Below, one piece after another: positions 53,865-63,539 of a stretch of DNA of 64,000 nucleotides. A model generated the notes under the pieces. It saw only the letters and a list, made by a program, of their open reading frames with translations. It was not told where the DNA came from and made no database searches. The DNA is taken from the NCBI GenBank assembly GCA_002729885.1, contig PBUB01000002.1, positions 115,157 to 179,156 of the forward strand, written 5' to 3'. Made by a program: the position numbers and the translations under genes. Within the stretch, counting starts at the first letter, position 1. Each line of letters begins with the position of its first letter. Source of the DNA: Spirochaetaceae bacterium. GTDB lineage: Bacteria > Spirochaetota > Leptospiria > Leptospirales > Leptonemataceae.

Positions 53865-54797
53865 ATGAATCCTTTAACTATTACAGGAGCTTCCGGTTTC
53901 GTAGGAACGCGACTGACCCAGGTCCTGGATGAGCGAAAAAGAACGTATATTACTTTGTCGCACAGATTGGGAGCATCGGTTCGGCCGCCGATCCAGCCCG
54001 GATCTGCAGTTATTCATCTTGCTGGGTTGGCTCATCGTATGAACAAGCATTCCGAGGGAGATTTGGAAGCGTACCGAGATGCCAATGTCCGCTGGTCCCT
54101 TCAGGTTGCAAAGCTCGCCGTGGAGTGTGGTGCCTCTCGTTTTATTTATGTCAGCACAATAAAGGTCAATGGTGAGCGCACTGACAAGACTCCCTTTACC
54201 GCCCAGGACAGTCCGAATCCTCGTGGACCGTATGCCCTGTCCAAGTGGGAGGCGGAACAAGGTCTTTCGGAAATCTGTGCAGCAGCAAATTTGGAGTTTA
54301 TGGTGGTTCGTCCACCACTGATCTACGGACCTGGTGTCAAAGGGAATCTAAATCGATTAATGAGACTCATCGCTTCCGGCTTGCCACTTCCCTTTGGATC
54401 CGCCTTCGGAGTGCGCTCCATGATTTCTGCGACTAACCTTTCGGACTTTCTTTTGTATCTGACAGACCTTGAAGAGGGGGCCGTGGTTCCATCAAAACAA
54501 AGTTCTATAAGGGAAAAGCTAGAACCCTGGGGTTATCCGATTTTCCTACCTTCGGATATTCATCTTAGCACTGTGAATCTGATCCGGGCCCTCGCGGAGA
54601 AAATGGGAAAGCCAGCCAAGCTTATTCCTATTCCGTCCTTTTTCTTTAGGCCCACTCGCCTTTACAACCGCCTGTTTAGCTCACTATCGGTCGATCCCAG
54701 GGAGTGTATGGAAATTGGTTGGAAAAACCGTGTGACTGCCGATGAGGCACTAGGAGAAATGGTCCAGAGTTTCCGATTCTCCCATGCTCATGCCTGA
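53865..54797 (+). CDS. wbpV: UDP-4-keto-sugar reductase/epimerase, WbpV/WbpK-like
   Basis: The 310-residue SDR protein has TGASGFVGTRL, HLAGLAHRMN, the catalytic VSTIKVNGE region and YALSKWEAEQ. RPPLIYGPGVKGNL with a late VDPRECMEIGWK is typical of enzymes that reduce the 4-keto product of WbpM to UDP-QuiNAc or UDP-FucNAc. The order wbpV-wbpL-wbpM matches that in Pseudomonas B-band clusters from memory. It abuts the glycosyltransferase stop directly and overlaps wbpL by 14 bases. Which epimer is made cannot be read off. Confidence 0.88.
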   Translation: MNPLTITGASGFVGTRLTQVLDERKRTYITLSHRLGASVRPPIQPGSAVIHLAGLAHRMNKHSEGDLEAYRDANVRWSLQVAKLAVECGASRFIYVSTIKVNGERTDKTPFTAQDSPNPRGPYALSKWEAEQGLSEICAAANLEFMVVRPPLIYGPGVKGNLNRLMRLIASGLPLPFGSAFGVRSMISATNLSDFLLYLTDLEEGAVVPSKQSSIREKLEPWGYPIFLPSDIHLSTVNLIRALAEKMGKPAKLIPIPSFFFRPTRLYNRLFSSLSVDPRECMEIGWKNRVTADEALGEMVQSFRFSHAHA

Positions 54798-55812
54798 TTT
54801 GCTGCAGCTCTGTATCATTCCCGTTACAGCATTATCCTTCGGGATTTTCTTTCGCTATTTCAAGGATACGCTTCTGGATCATCCGAATTCACGGTCCAGT
54901 CACTCCATTTCTAAATCCCGGGCCGGTGGAATCCTTTTCGGGCTCCCCTGGCTTTTGGTAGCTGGTATGGCTGCTATCCTGGGCTTGCCTCTTTTTCAGA
55001 GTTCGGCCGGGTTTGATGACCCCACGGGAAAAAGTCACTTATTGTTGGAATCAGGTCCGAGTTCCTGGTGGTTCTTGCTGGGTGCTTTCCTTATTTGGCT
55101 AAACGGTCTGTTGGATGATCTTCATCAGCTTCCGGCCAAATACCGCATTGTAATGCAGGCCCTGGGGGTTGCCGCGGGGATCCTGGGGCCTGAGGAATTC
55201 CGGGAATCCCTGCATCCTTTGCTGCTACTCCTGGTTCTGGTCGGTCTCGTTTATTTTGTCAACGTATTCAATTTTATGGACGGAACCGATGGGTTGGCGG
55301 CTTCACAAGGAATATTTCTATTGGTCGGCGGTTTCCTGCTGGCGTATTCGGGGTTGGCGTTTCAATTATTGGCTATTTCACTTTCAATTTTTTTGTTCTG
55401 GAACCTTCCCCGTTCTCGGTTGTTTATGGGGGACAGTGGTAGCAATCTGGTCGGCTACGTGACCGGTTTCTTGCTCCTGAAGATATTTCTTGAAAACCCC
55501 GCTCTCGCATTCTTGTTGCCGGTGCTGTTTACTGCGGACACTACGCTGACTCTCCTATTGAGAATTTTTCGCGGACAGATGTTTTATCAGGCTCACCGGG
55601 AGCATGGGTATCAGCATCTGGCGGGGAAATTCGGACATGGGGCAGTCCTATTAATTTTTTCAATCTTAAATGCTCTGGTCTTGGCCGCCGCTTTCTGTTT
55701 AGAAAGAATTCCGGGTCTATACCAAGATATACTCCTGGTTTCGGTTGTGCACATTCTGGCAGCGGTGTGGTTCTATTTCTGTGGAGCAGGTAGGCCAAGA
55801 ACTGACTTCTGA
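54784..55812 (+). CDS. wbpL: WbpL/WecA-type undecaprenyl-phosphate sugar-1-phosphate transferase
   Basis: The 342-residue membrane protein has about 10 helices. Its cytoplasmic motifs are RSSHSISKSRAGGILFG, the acidic pair LLDDLHQLPAKYR, VNVFNFMDGTDGLAA and RLFMGDSGSNLVGY, then HREHGYQHL. This is the WecA/MraY superfamily that starts O-units by moving a sugar-1-phosphate to undecaprenyl phosphate. With WbpV and WbpM next to it, the first sugar is most likely an N-acetylated 6-deoxyhexosamine. Start ATG 54784 or 54790. Confidence 0.93.
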   Translation: MLMPDLLQLCIIPVTALSFGIFFRYFKDTLLDHPNSRSSHSISKSRAGGILFGLPWLLVAGMAAILGLPLFQSSAGFDDPTGKSHLLLESGPSSWWFLLGAFLIWLNGLLDDLHQLPAKYRIVMQALGVAAGILGPEEFRESLHPLLLLLVLVGLVYFVNVFNFMDGTDGLAASQGIFLLVGGFLLAYSGLAFQLLAISLSIFLFWNLPRSRLFMGDSGSNLVGYVTGFLLLKIFLENPALAFLLPVLFTADTTLTLLLRIFRGQMFYQAHREHGYQHLAGKFGHGAVLLIFSILNALVLAAAFCLERIPGLYQDILLVSVVHILAAVWFYFCGAGRPRTDF

Positions 55813-55857
55813 TTGCAAAAGCATGAATATTGTGAACCCTCGATTGTTAATAACAAG

Positions 55858-57744
55858 ATGAAGCAGAGACTGAACCAAATATTTCAATTACTCCCTCGTT
55901 TTAAGGTGCCGGTCGTCATGGGTGTGGATGCCTCCATCGTCGCAATGGCCATTCTCGCCTCCTTTCTTCTGAGGCTGGAAGCCAGTCTGCCCCAGCTTTT
56001 CGCAACCCCTTACATTCTTCCGGCCTTAATCATCGGTCTACCTGTGCAGATGACTGTCTTTTGGTTTGCAGGGCTATATCGGGGAATCTGGAGATTCTCC
56101 AGTATTCCAGACCTAACGAGAATTCTGGTGGCTACGTTTCTGGGTGTTAGTGCCAGTGCCCTCGGGCTATTCTTCTTCAATCGCCTGGAAAGCATTCCAC
56201 GAAGTGTCTATGTGATTGACTGGTTAATTCTCGTAGTGGGCCTGGGTGGAGTCCGCTTCAGCTATCGAATCTTTCGAGATTCAATCAGGCCCGGAACTAC
56301 AACCAAAGCCATAATCGTTGGGGCAGGCCGGGCCGGAGAGCAGCTATTTCGTGAGTTCAAGAACAATCCGGCTCTGAACATGGGAGTTGTCGGCTTTATT
56401 GACGACGAGCCCGCGCTGAAAGGAAAATACTTACACGGGGTTCCTGTATTTGGCGGTATCCCCAGGGTGCCCGAAGTGGCCAAAATGACCGGGGCCACCG
56501 AAATTCTGATAGCAATACCCAGTATAGACAACAAAAAGATTCGACAGATTGTAGATCTTTGCGCCGATCTCGGGGTGAGCGTTAAGCGATTGCCGGATCT
56601 TAGTAGTTTCGTAACGGGCAAAGTGATCGCCACGCAGTTGAAATCGGTTAGTCCGGAGGATCTCCTGGGGCGACCGCCAGTAGAATTGAATCGCCAGGCC
56701 ATGGCCGAAATGCTGGCTGGCAAGCGAGTTCTGGTTACGGGTGCGGGAGGCTCGATAGGCGGAGAGCTTTGCCGACAAATCATTGCCTTTCAGCCGGCAT
56801 CCTTGATTCTAGCAGAAGTTACAGAGCTGTTCCTTTATGAGATTGAACGCGAAATGTCTGAGCTTGCCCCCCGTTTACCTGTGACTTACTTAATACAGGA
56901 TGTGCGCAATAGGAAGGCCGTGGATAGGATGTTTCGAGATCATCGTCCTGAAGTCGTCTTTCATGCGGCGGCGTACAAGCATGTACCCTTAATGGAAGAA
57001 AACCCGTGGCAGGCCATAGAGAATAATGTCGGGGGAACCAGAAATGTGGCCTCTGCGGCAGGCTCCTTCGGAGCGGAGAGGTTTGTACTCGTTTCCACCG
57101 ACAAAGCTGTGAATCCCACAAATGTAATGGGCGCAACTAAAAGGGTTTGCGAAATGGTTTGCACTGATTTGCAGCAAGACTACCCCGAGACTCGTTACAT
57201 AGCGGTTCGATTCGGTAATGTGCTGGGCAGCACCGGTAGCGTTATTCCACTTTTCCAGAAGCAGATTGAGGCAGGCGGTCCTGTAACCGTAACCCATCCT
57301 GATGTCAGGCGCTACTTTATGTCCATTCCAGAGGCGGTGCAGCTGGTAATGCAGGCTGCTGCCATGGGAGCCGGAGGAGAAGTTTTCGTTCTAGAGATGG
57401 GCGACCCGGTGCGTATTGTAGACCTGGCCCGCGAGATGATTGCCTTGTCCGGTTTTATTCCGGAGAAAGAAATAAAGATAGTATTTACCGGTCTTCGTCC
57501 GGGCGAAAAGCTCTATGAGGAACTTCTGACTGATGCAGAGTCCACGGTGGCCACGTCTCATCCAGGTGTGAGGATCGCCCGTCTATCCAAGAATAGTGAG
57601 GATTTTCGAGATCGCTTGGATTCGCTCTTAAAGACCGGTGCTGTCACATCGAGAACGGACCTTATGGAGCAATTGCGTTCTGTAGTCCCGGAATACGGGC
57701 CTGCCATAGAAGCGAACCGTAAGAGGTTACGACTTATTCAGTGA
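55858..57744 (+). CDS. wbpM: UDP-N-acetylglucosamine 4,6-dehydratase, WbpM/FlaA1 type
   Basis: From ATG 55858 the protein has 628 residues. Four N-terminal membrane helices (about 17-140) precede a first nucleotide-binding region and then the SDR domain (GAGGSIG near 295-301). The catalytic set is STDKAVNPTNVMGATKR, where Met424 replaces the usual Tyr and Lys428 is kept, as in all WbpM enzymes. It makes the 4-keto-6-deoxy intermediate used by WbpV. A TTG at 55813, right after the wbpL stop, would add 15 residues; the ATG puts the first helix in the usual place. It is the last gene of the plus-strand locus and ends 6 bases from a convergent gene. Confidence 0.94.
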   Translation: MKQRLNQIFQLLPRFKVPVVMGVDASIVAMAILASFLLRLEASLPQLFATPYILPALIIGLPVQMTVFWFAGLYRGIWRFSSIPDLTRILVATFLGVSASALGLFFFNRLESIPRSVYVIDWLILVVGLGGVRFSYRIFRDSIRPGTTTKAIIVGAGRAGEQLFREFKNNPALNMGVVGFIDDEPALKGKYLHGVPVFGGIPRVPEVAKMTGATEILIAIPSIDNKKIRQIVDLCADLGVSVKRLPDLSSFVTGKVIATQLKSVSPEDLLGRPPVELNRQAMAEMLAGKRVLVTGAGGSIGGELCRQIIAFQPASLILAEVTELFLYEIEREMSELAPRLPVTYLIQDVRNRKAVDRMFRDHRPEVVFHAAAYKHVPLMEENPWQAIENNVGGTRNVASAAGSFGAERFVLVSTDKAVNPTNVMGATKRVCEMVCTDLQQDYPETRYIAVRFGNVLGSTGSVIPLFQKQIEAGGPVTVTHPDVRRYFMSIPEAVQLVMQAAAMGAGGEVFVLEMGDPVRIVDLAREMIALSGFIPEKEIKIVFTGLRPGEKLYEELLTDAESTVATSHPGVRIARLSKNSEDFRDRLDSLLKTGAVTSRTDLMEQLRSVVPEYGPAIEANRKRLRLIQ

Positions 57745-57750
57745 TGGGGC

Positions 57751-59598
57751 TTACTGTGCCGGAGGTAGGCGTTCTAGCAGCTCACTTTTTTCGACATACT
57801 TGTAGCCACAGATTTTTCTCGGGTCGGGTGGACCGCTGAGGGACGCATTTGAGGTGCAGTTAAACCGCCATTCAATTATCTTACCGTCTTTCATTTGTGG
57901 TAGCCTTCCGTCTCCTTCCAGAAGAGGGTATCGCCATTTCGTGCGATCGTCTTGATCTTTTGCACTGACTGGCTCAAGGTGTCCGACGTTTTCGAAGGCA
58001 AGGTGTTGGTCCAATCTTCTTATTCCAAAAAGTAGTGAGAGGATGAAGACTGCAGAAAGCAACAATGCGGGCAAAAGGGCTGATCTTGATCCGGGTTTAG
58101 ATCTCTTTGCCTCCCTGTCATGGTTGCTCCAGAGTAAGATTGGTACAAGTATCATAATCCACCAATTCAGTTGGACAATCCTGATATACCACCATTCTTG
58201 AAAGCATCCGTATACTATTACGGCGATAGTGCCGGAAAATAGAATTCTACCGGGGTGATGAATACCTTCCGTTCGGCAAAACTTGCTAATGGTACAATGC
58301 AAAGAATAGACAATTAAGGAAAGTAGAGTAGCCAACCCGAACGCTCCCATTCCTGAAGCCACTTGGAGGTAGAAATTATGAGAGCTAGAGTATTGTCGTT
58401 GGTACCCCAGGCCTCTTAGTAGGTAGTCATTCCAGAAACCAAACGATTCGATTCCTCCTCCTGTAAACGGGGATTCCCTCCAGAGTAAGACCGCACCACG
58501 GAAGAGTTCCGCTCGTAGGCCAAGTATGGATGAGCCATAGGGACTGAGGGCTATGCCAATGAGCAGGAATATCATGGCAAAGGAAATAATGACGGAGACC
58601 CACATGATGATTGGTTTTCGCATTTTCTCTATCCTGAGCGAATATGCTGTCATCAGGAATAACGCTATACTAATCAGCCCGGCCCGTGACCCGACGATCA
58701 TCCCGATATAAAGGATAACCAAAGCAAATAAGGCGAACGCGACTTCAAATCGAATCCCTGTGTAACGTCGATTGACCGGCAAGGCAATCAATGCTAAACC
58801 GAATAAGGGCAGACTTGAAACCGTATAGACGGAAAACCAGCTTCGATTCCAGAAGAGAGAATTAACTGAGTAATCTGAGGCGGGTGCCAATGAATTCAAA
58901 CTGGCGAAATGATTCAATGATCGATCTACGTGTCCACTAATAGCCCAGTGGAACTTATCTAGTGCTGAAGGTATCCCGGGAATAAGCGCTTCGCAGAGGG
59001 CCACCAATAATGGTAGCATGAGGGCAAAGGTCAGGCTATAGGTAGGAATGCCCAATTCCTTAACTGAGTAAAGCCACGAAGTAACAAGGTAGATTATTAC
59101 GAGGTTAATTACTAGAATCTTGACTGAATAATGTGGAAGCCAATCGTGCGCCGCGAGAAAATGGAACGGGAGCAATTTGTATCCCTCGAAGCTTTCGATT
59201 AGACCATAGGCACCCATGAAGGAGAAAAGCATAGCGATGATGAATAGTTTTATAATTGAACCCCCGGCGTTACCGTAACTTCTGAGTAATGGTTCATTAG
59301 ATCGCCAGCAAGTAGCGTAATAGAGAGCGACGGCAATCAATGCCAGATCGTAAAACTCTACCAGTGGAGCCCCTGGCTTGTTGCCGAACAGCGATCCCAA
59401 AGCTATCAATAGCGGTACGGCGTAGAGCCGACCTGCGAAGGGAATCAAGAATGCTATCGCCGCTGCCATAGCAATCGAATACTTCCAGGGGTAAAAACTC
59501 GCTGTAGTTCCGAGGCAGACAGTGAATACGGCTACTGATACAATAATTTTGTGAATCGGCCACCGGGGCCCCATGCGTTCAGACATTTTTATTCCCAT
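57751..59598 (-). CDS. O-antigen ligase/polymerase-like membrane protein
   Basis: The 615-residue protein has about 12 membrane helices. A large periplasmic loop contains GGGIESFGFWND and SSHNFYLQVASGMGAFGL, the Wzy_C (ligase) pattern. The hydrophilic C-terminal tail of about 90 residues (ending CGYKYVEKSELLERL) is not typical. Ligases of this family attach finished O-polysaccharide to lipid A-core; polymerases look alike, so function is open. It is in a minus-strand unit with a second such gene (61641). Start ATG 59598 or the second ATG 12 bases in. Confidence 0.78.
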   Translation of the reverse strand: MGIKMSERMGPRWPIHKIIVSVAVFTVCLGTTASFYPWKYSIAMAAAIAFLIPFAGRLYAVPLLIALGSLFGNKPGAPLVEFYDLALIAVALYYATCWRSNEPLLRSYGNAGGSIIKLFIIAMLFSFMGAYGLIESFEGYKLLPFHFLAAHDWLPHYSVKILVINLVIIYLVTSWLYSVKELGIPTYSLTFALMLPLLVALCEALIPGIPSALDKFHWAISGHVDRSLNHFASLNSLAPASDYSVNSLFWNRSWFSVYTVSSLPLFGLALIALPVNRRYTGIRFEVAFALFALVILYIGMIVGSRAGLISIALFLMTAYSLRIEKMRKPIIMWVSVIISFAMIFLLIGIALSPYGSSILGLRAELFRGAVLLWRESPFTGGGIESFGFWNDYLLRGLGYQRQYSSSHNFYLQVASGMGAFGLATLLSLIVYSLHCTISKFCRTEGIHHPGRILFSGTIAVIVYGCFQEWWYIRIVQLNWWIMILVPILLWSNHDREAKRSKPGSRSALLPALLLSAVFILSLLFGIRRLDQHLAFENVGHLEPVSAKDQDDRTKWRYPLLEGDGRLPQMKDGKIIEWRFNCTSNASLSGPPDPRKICGYKYVEKSELLERLPPAQ

Positions 59599-59758
59599 GA
59601 TGGCCTCTGGGCTGATTTGAACTCCACTACTGGAACTCGGATAAAGGACTTCCGATCAGAGTCCACAAAAAAAGTCGGTGCATGGGCTTGTCCGGCTTTG
59701 ATTCTCTATCACTCGCCAACGAGGATAAAGCTCTAATGTCGCAGCATATGAAAAGTGC

Positions 59759-61075
59759 TTAGCTCTTGCGATTTTTAGTAAGCTCATGCCAAAGAAACGG
59801 TGCACTTCTCATGCATTCTTTACTCCATTGTCTTCGTAATCCATTAATCAGAAGGAGGAGAAGCAGGGTCACTCCTAGAAAATGAATGAACGGTAGAACA
59901 ATGGATAATTGATCCAGGGATAGCCCTCTCAAAATGACGCCATTGATGAGCCACCGCGTTGCTTCCGCGTCAGCCCAGAGAGTTATCAGAATAGTTGCTC
60001 CAACAATCCCTCGAAAAATAGGTCTACCCCATACAATTCTAATAGAATCCAGAAAAAATGGGAAATAGAGAAGCAAATAGTGATTCCAGAAAATGTTCAT
60101 ATAGACTGGCGGAATCAATAGAACAGCCAGTCTTCTGTATTTACCGACTCTGCAAAGTAATGCAATTGCACCCAGGCTCAGGGTAACCGCAAACCTCAAG
60201 ATTCCGGAAAGCATTGCTGGATGATTCGGGGCAGGGTTCCAACCGAAATGCTGCATCCAATCCCGGAAGGAGAGCTTGTGTAAAAATGCATCCAGGCTCA
60301 AGTTATTGTATGATAGGATTGAAATTTTATTATGATCCGATACGAGCCGAACAAAGTCGCTCATTGCTTCTGGGAGTAGCAACCATTGAGTCGCGATCAA
60401 TGCCAGCAGAGCACTCGCCTGGATTGATGCCTGTCGAATACGTAGAGAACTCGCCGGATAGAACAATAATACAGCAGCCCAGGGCTTGACGATTACGGAC
60501 AGCAAGAGAAACAATGAGGCCGATGAGTTCTTATTGTGAGCTGAAGCGTAGAAGTAAGCAGGCACCAGGACTGCCAGGAACTCTACATTCTGGCCTAATC
60601 GGAACCCATCGAACACAGAATCACTTAGGCAAAAAATGCCAACTACAATGGCACCTCCTTTTAACGTGCCAGGCCAGCGACAGGCCATGCTTGCGAGAAA
60701 CCATGCAAGGAAGGGGATTTTGAGTAATAAGAATATTGTTTTGAATTGTGCGAATGTTGTGAGAAGCGCTATGGGCGATACCAGGATTAGATAGGCAGGA
60801 AGATAGATATATGTTGTTTCCGCCGCATGACCCATAAGTTGGTCTCTCTCAAATTCCACCCATTCCGGAGATCTCTTATTTCCATAAGCGGAGTTATCGT
60901 AGATGGAATTGCCCTTTCCGGCCCATAGGAGATGTGCAGAAACGTAAGTCGGTGCGAGGTCGATATGCTGCTGCAAGTCTGCACCTTTTCTAAAGTTGGA
61001 AGTGAAGAGAAATAGGACCGCAAATGAAAATAGCCACATCTTAAGGTGGTGGTTATGAGCACTTCTCTTGATCAT
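59759..61075 (-). CDS. GT87-like (DUF2029) polyprenol-linked glycosyltransferase
   Basis: The 438-residue protein has about 9-10 hydrophobic segments. The first periplasmic loop carries Asp-containing residues (GADLQQHIDLAP), followed by YIYLPAYLILVSPIALL, GQNVEFLAVLVPAY and SVIVKPW. These are the spaced marks of GT87 mannosyltransferase-like proteins, which use polyprenyl-phosphate sugars on the outer face of the membrane. It shares ATGA with the small protein gene upstream (61072), so they are coupled. Role in decorating the O-polysaccharide is an inference. Confidence 0.7.
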   Translation of the reverse strand: MIKRSAHNHHLKMWLFSFAVLFLFTSNFRKGADLQQHIDLAPTYVSAHLLWAGKGNSIYDNSAYGNKRSPEWVEFERDQLMGHAAETTYIYLPAYLILVSPIALLTTFAQFKTIFLLLKIPFLAWFLASMACRWPGTLKGGAIVVGIFCLSDSVFDGFRLGQNVEFLAVLVPAYFYASAHNKNSSASLFLLLSVIVKPWAAVLLFYPASSLRIRQASIQASALLALIATQWLLLPEAMSDFVRLVSDHNKISILSYNNLSLDAFLHKLSFRDWMQHFGWNPAPNHPAMLSGILRFAVTLSLGAIALLCRVGKYRRLAVLLIPPVYMNIFWNHYLLLYFPFFLDSIRIVWGRPIFRGIVGATILITLWADAEATRWLINGVILRGLSLDQLSIVLPFIHFLGVTLLLLLLINGLRRQWSKECMRSAPFLWHELTKNRKS

Positions 61076-61641
61076 ATCTTATCTCGGCCTGTAGCAGCAA
61101 GAGGGCATAGCTCTAGCTTCTCTCTTAAGTACTTATGAAATGTTTGGAGTTGCTTTACTTCCTTTCTAGCATTTAGTCGAGTGTTAAATCCTGCTGAGAT
61201 ATCAGAGCTCAGCTTTAATTGGAAATCGGTGTCATTATATACATAAGGAACGATGAGCACAGAGTATGAAGAGGAAAGGTGGGAGTTCCAGAAGCGATAC
61301 CCATTGAACTTCATTGCCTGGTCTATCGGCCGCGGCTCAGCGGTCCATCTTTGTTCTGAAGCGAGGTACTGTAGTTTTTGTGGGCTTTCCCGAATCAAGA
61401 GACCTTCTCCCGTTTCTGTGATTGCCTTCTTGGAAGTTGTCTGACCATCGGCCAGAAGAAAAGAGGTTACAATATCTGATCCAGAAAGACAATATTCGCG
61501 CCCGGCCGGCAACTTCTCAAGGTAGGTAGAACTATCGAATTGGATGGCAGGTCGAATCAAGTTCTCAAGACACGTAAGGAGGAGGCCTAGAGTCAGGAGT
61601 GATCCAATAGTTCTTAGGAAATTTGCTAGTGATTTCATCAT
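61072..61641 (-). CDS. Small membrane-anchored protein of unknown function
   Basis: From ATG 61641 the protein has 189 residues. A signal-anchor-like segment (SLLTLGLLLTCLENL, about 14-28) is followed by a soluble part facing the periplasm, with two Cys (REYCLSGS, LELCPLA). I recognise no domain. It overlaps the preceding gene by one base (TAATG) and the next by four (ATGA). Its tight coupling with a ligase-like and a GT87-like gene suggests a joint role at the periplasmic face of the inner membrane. Two adjacent ATGs are possible starts. Confidence 0.7.
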   Translation of the reverse strand: MMKSLANFLRTIGSLLTLGLLLTCLENLIRPAIQFDSSTYLEKLPAGREYCLSGSDIVTSFLLADGQTTSKKAITETGEGLLIRESPQKLQYLASEQRWTAEPRPIDQAMKFNGYRFWNSHLSSSYSVLIVPYVYNDTDFQLKLSSDISAGFNTRLNARKEVKQLQTFHKYLREKLELCPLAATGRDKI

Positions 61642-63539
61642 TATTTCACCACAGATGTCGAGATTTTGTAAGGATTCATTTCCTCTAACAACCCTATAGA
61701 ACAATCCTTTGGAATTTCGATTCCCGTATTCCTACGCAGGCATTCAAAGGTCCGCAGAAAAACGCTCCCCATTGGTTGGAGTCTGTAGGCAGTACAGAGA
61801 TCAAGGCATTTCTGACCTCCGGTCTCAATGGATGCTCGGGCCTGGTAGAATTGGCTGGACCATTGTAGGATTATCGGGTCTCCATGATCCCCGTTAATGA
61901 AATTAGACACCTCCTTATGTTTCCGTTGACTAAGAATTGAAACAATCAATACTAATCCGGTCAAGACCAGGACTGGCCCCAGTCGTTTCATTTTTCGCTC
62001 TGGCAGACGACGAATGGTGGAGGCCGCAGGGATACCGAAGAATACGGGAATCCAAAATAAAACTCCAGATACAATGGCAACTGAAGTGGGATCGGTCACT
62101 CCGATGATTACTTGTGTAAGGAGTAGGCCGACAACGGGTAGGTTGGTCCGATGCTGGCTAAGCCGAAAGATTGCCTTGATACAAATCAGCAAATAAATAA
62201 AGAAGCCTAACAACCCATGGCCGTACAGTCTGGATATTAGATCGCTATGTGGGTGAGTGTCGAGTATCCAGGGGTAGCGCCCCACCAGGGTTACCAGTTC
62301 GTCCACTTCAACAAAGGGCGAGTGGTGAGAGGTCAAAAAATAAGGACCGAAATGTCCGGACCCAAACAGGGCACGGCCCGGCGATTCAAAGATTCCGGCA
62401 ATAGAAAGATTCCAGAGTATTCGGCGGATCGAGTTACTTTCGGATGGGTCAACCAAGACAAAACCCGCAATGGAGAAACATCCCAGGGCAAGCGAAAGGA
62501 GGAGAATAGCAGACCGGGTCGTCCGTTTCAAGCCAAACTTATGGCCTCCCAGTTCCAACAACAATAAGAGGCCGGTTCCAACAATAGCTATTGTGGCAGC
62601 CCTTGTTCCTGCAGCGAAAGTAAGTACGATAAATATTACAGAGAATACCATAGGAATGTAGCCATAAATCCTTGCAGGAAGGATAAAGCAAATGCAAGCT
62701 AGCCAGGCCCAAAGTATCGCAATTGTATTTGCGTTTACTCCGGCAGCAAAGGTAAAGGACATTGATTCCTCATTCTTGAAAGCTGCAAATAGAACAAAAA
62801 ACGCACATACAACCCCCCAGGATATTGCACCAAGCACGAAACGTCGGCGAAGAAATGGATCAGCACCGAGCAGGACCCCAATGAAAAATGCTCCCGGTAT
62901 GATCAGTAACTGCTTGGTCATATGACTGATGGAAGTTTCTACTCCCTGGATTCCGTGGACGCAGTGGTAAAACTGAAGCAGAATCAACAGGAAAACAATC
63001 AGGAATTCGAATCGGAACCATTTTTCGTAGGATACAATCCTTCTCCAGCATACCTGAGCGATTCCGACCATCGCAATGAGGGAACCAAGCCAGCCGCCGT
63101 CTCTGGACAGTAGTCCGCCGACCAGCGTTATACTAAACGGGGGTACCAAATTTAAAAAGAGTGCGAGCGTTAGTGCAATGCTGTCTTTTTTGCCGCTTAT
63201 CCAGGGGAGAGCGGCCATCAGCACAAGAGTCAGCACACGAAATAATACTGAAAGGAACGGATCGTGCGCCACTAATATCCAGGAGTATTCACTGTAGGCG
63301 CAATAAATACTCAGGACGGCCAGCAAGAATGCCGAAAACCGGTGCACCCTGAATCTAGTTCGGGCCAAGTGCAGTTGCAAAGAGTACGATATTACGGAAA
63401 TCAGGAAGAAGAGCGGTAAATTCACAATCTTCCACGCATGCGCTCCTTGAACAAGCGTGGTAGCGATAAGTGCGATCGATACAGTCAATAGCGATATCGG
63501 GGCAGATTTGATTGCTGATCTTGAGGAGCCCTGAACCAT
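61641..63539 (-). CDS. O-antigen ligase/polymerase-like membrane protein with C-terminal domain
   Basis: From ATG 63539 the protein has 632 residues, about 12-14 membrane helices and a soluble C-terminal tail of about 80 residues holding four Cys (QKCLDLCTAY, FECLRRN). The Wzy_C-type loop is seen as SPGRALFGSGHFGPYF and WILDTHPHSDLISRLYGHGLLGFF. An open frame runs up to 63755, but that extension is Arg-rich and has no family character, so I start at 63539. It begins a minus-strand unit that continues to 57751. Whether it is ligase or polymerase cannot be told from sequence. Confidence 0.75.
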   Translation of the reverse strand: MVQGSSRSAIKSAPISLLTVSIALIATTLVQGAHAWKIVNLPLFFLISVISYSLQLHLARTRFRVHRFSAFLLAVLSIYCAYSEYSWILVAHDPFLSVLFRVLTLVLMAALPWISGKKDSIALTLALFLNLVPPFSITLVGGLLSRDGGWLGSLIAMVGIAQVCWRRIVSYEKWFRFEFLIVFLLILLQFYHCVHGIQGVETSISHMTKQLLIIPGAFFIGVLLGADPFLRRRFVLGAISWGVVCAFFVLFAAFKNEESMSFTFAAGVNANTIAILWAWLACICFILPARIYGYIPMVFSVIFIVLTFAAGTRAATIAIVGTGLLLLLELGGHKFGLKRTTRSAILLLSLALGCFSIAGFVLVDPSESNSIRRILWNLSIAGIFESPGRALFGSGHFGPYFLTSHHSPFVEVDELVTLVGRYPWILDTHPHSDLISRLYGHGLLGFFIYLLICIKAIFRLSQHRTNLPVVGLLLTQVIIGVTDPTSVAIVSGVLFWIPVFFGIPAASTIRRLPERKMKRLGPVLVLTGLVLIVSILSQRKHKEVSNFINGDHGDPIILQWSSQFYQARASIETGGQKCLDLCTAYRLQPMGSVFLRTFECLRRNTGIEIPKDCSIGLLEEMNPYKISTSVVK

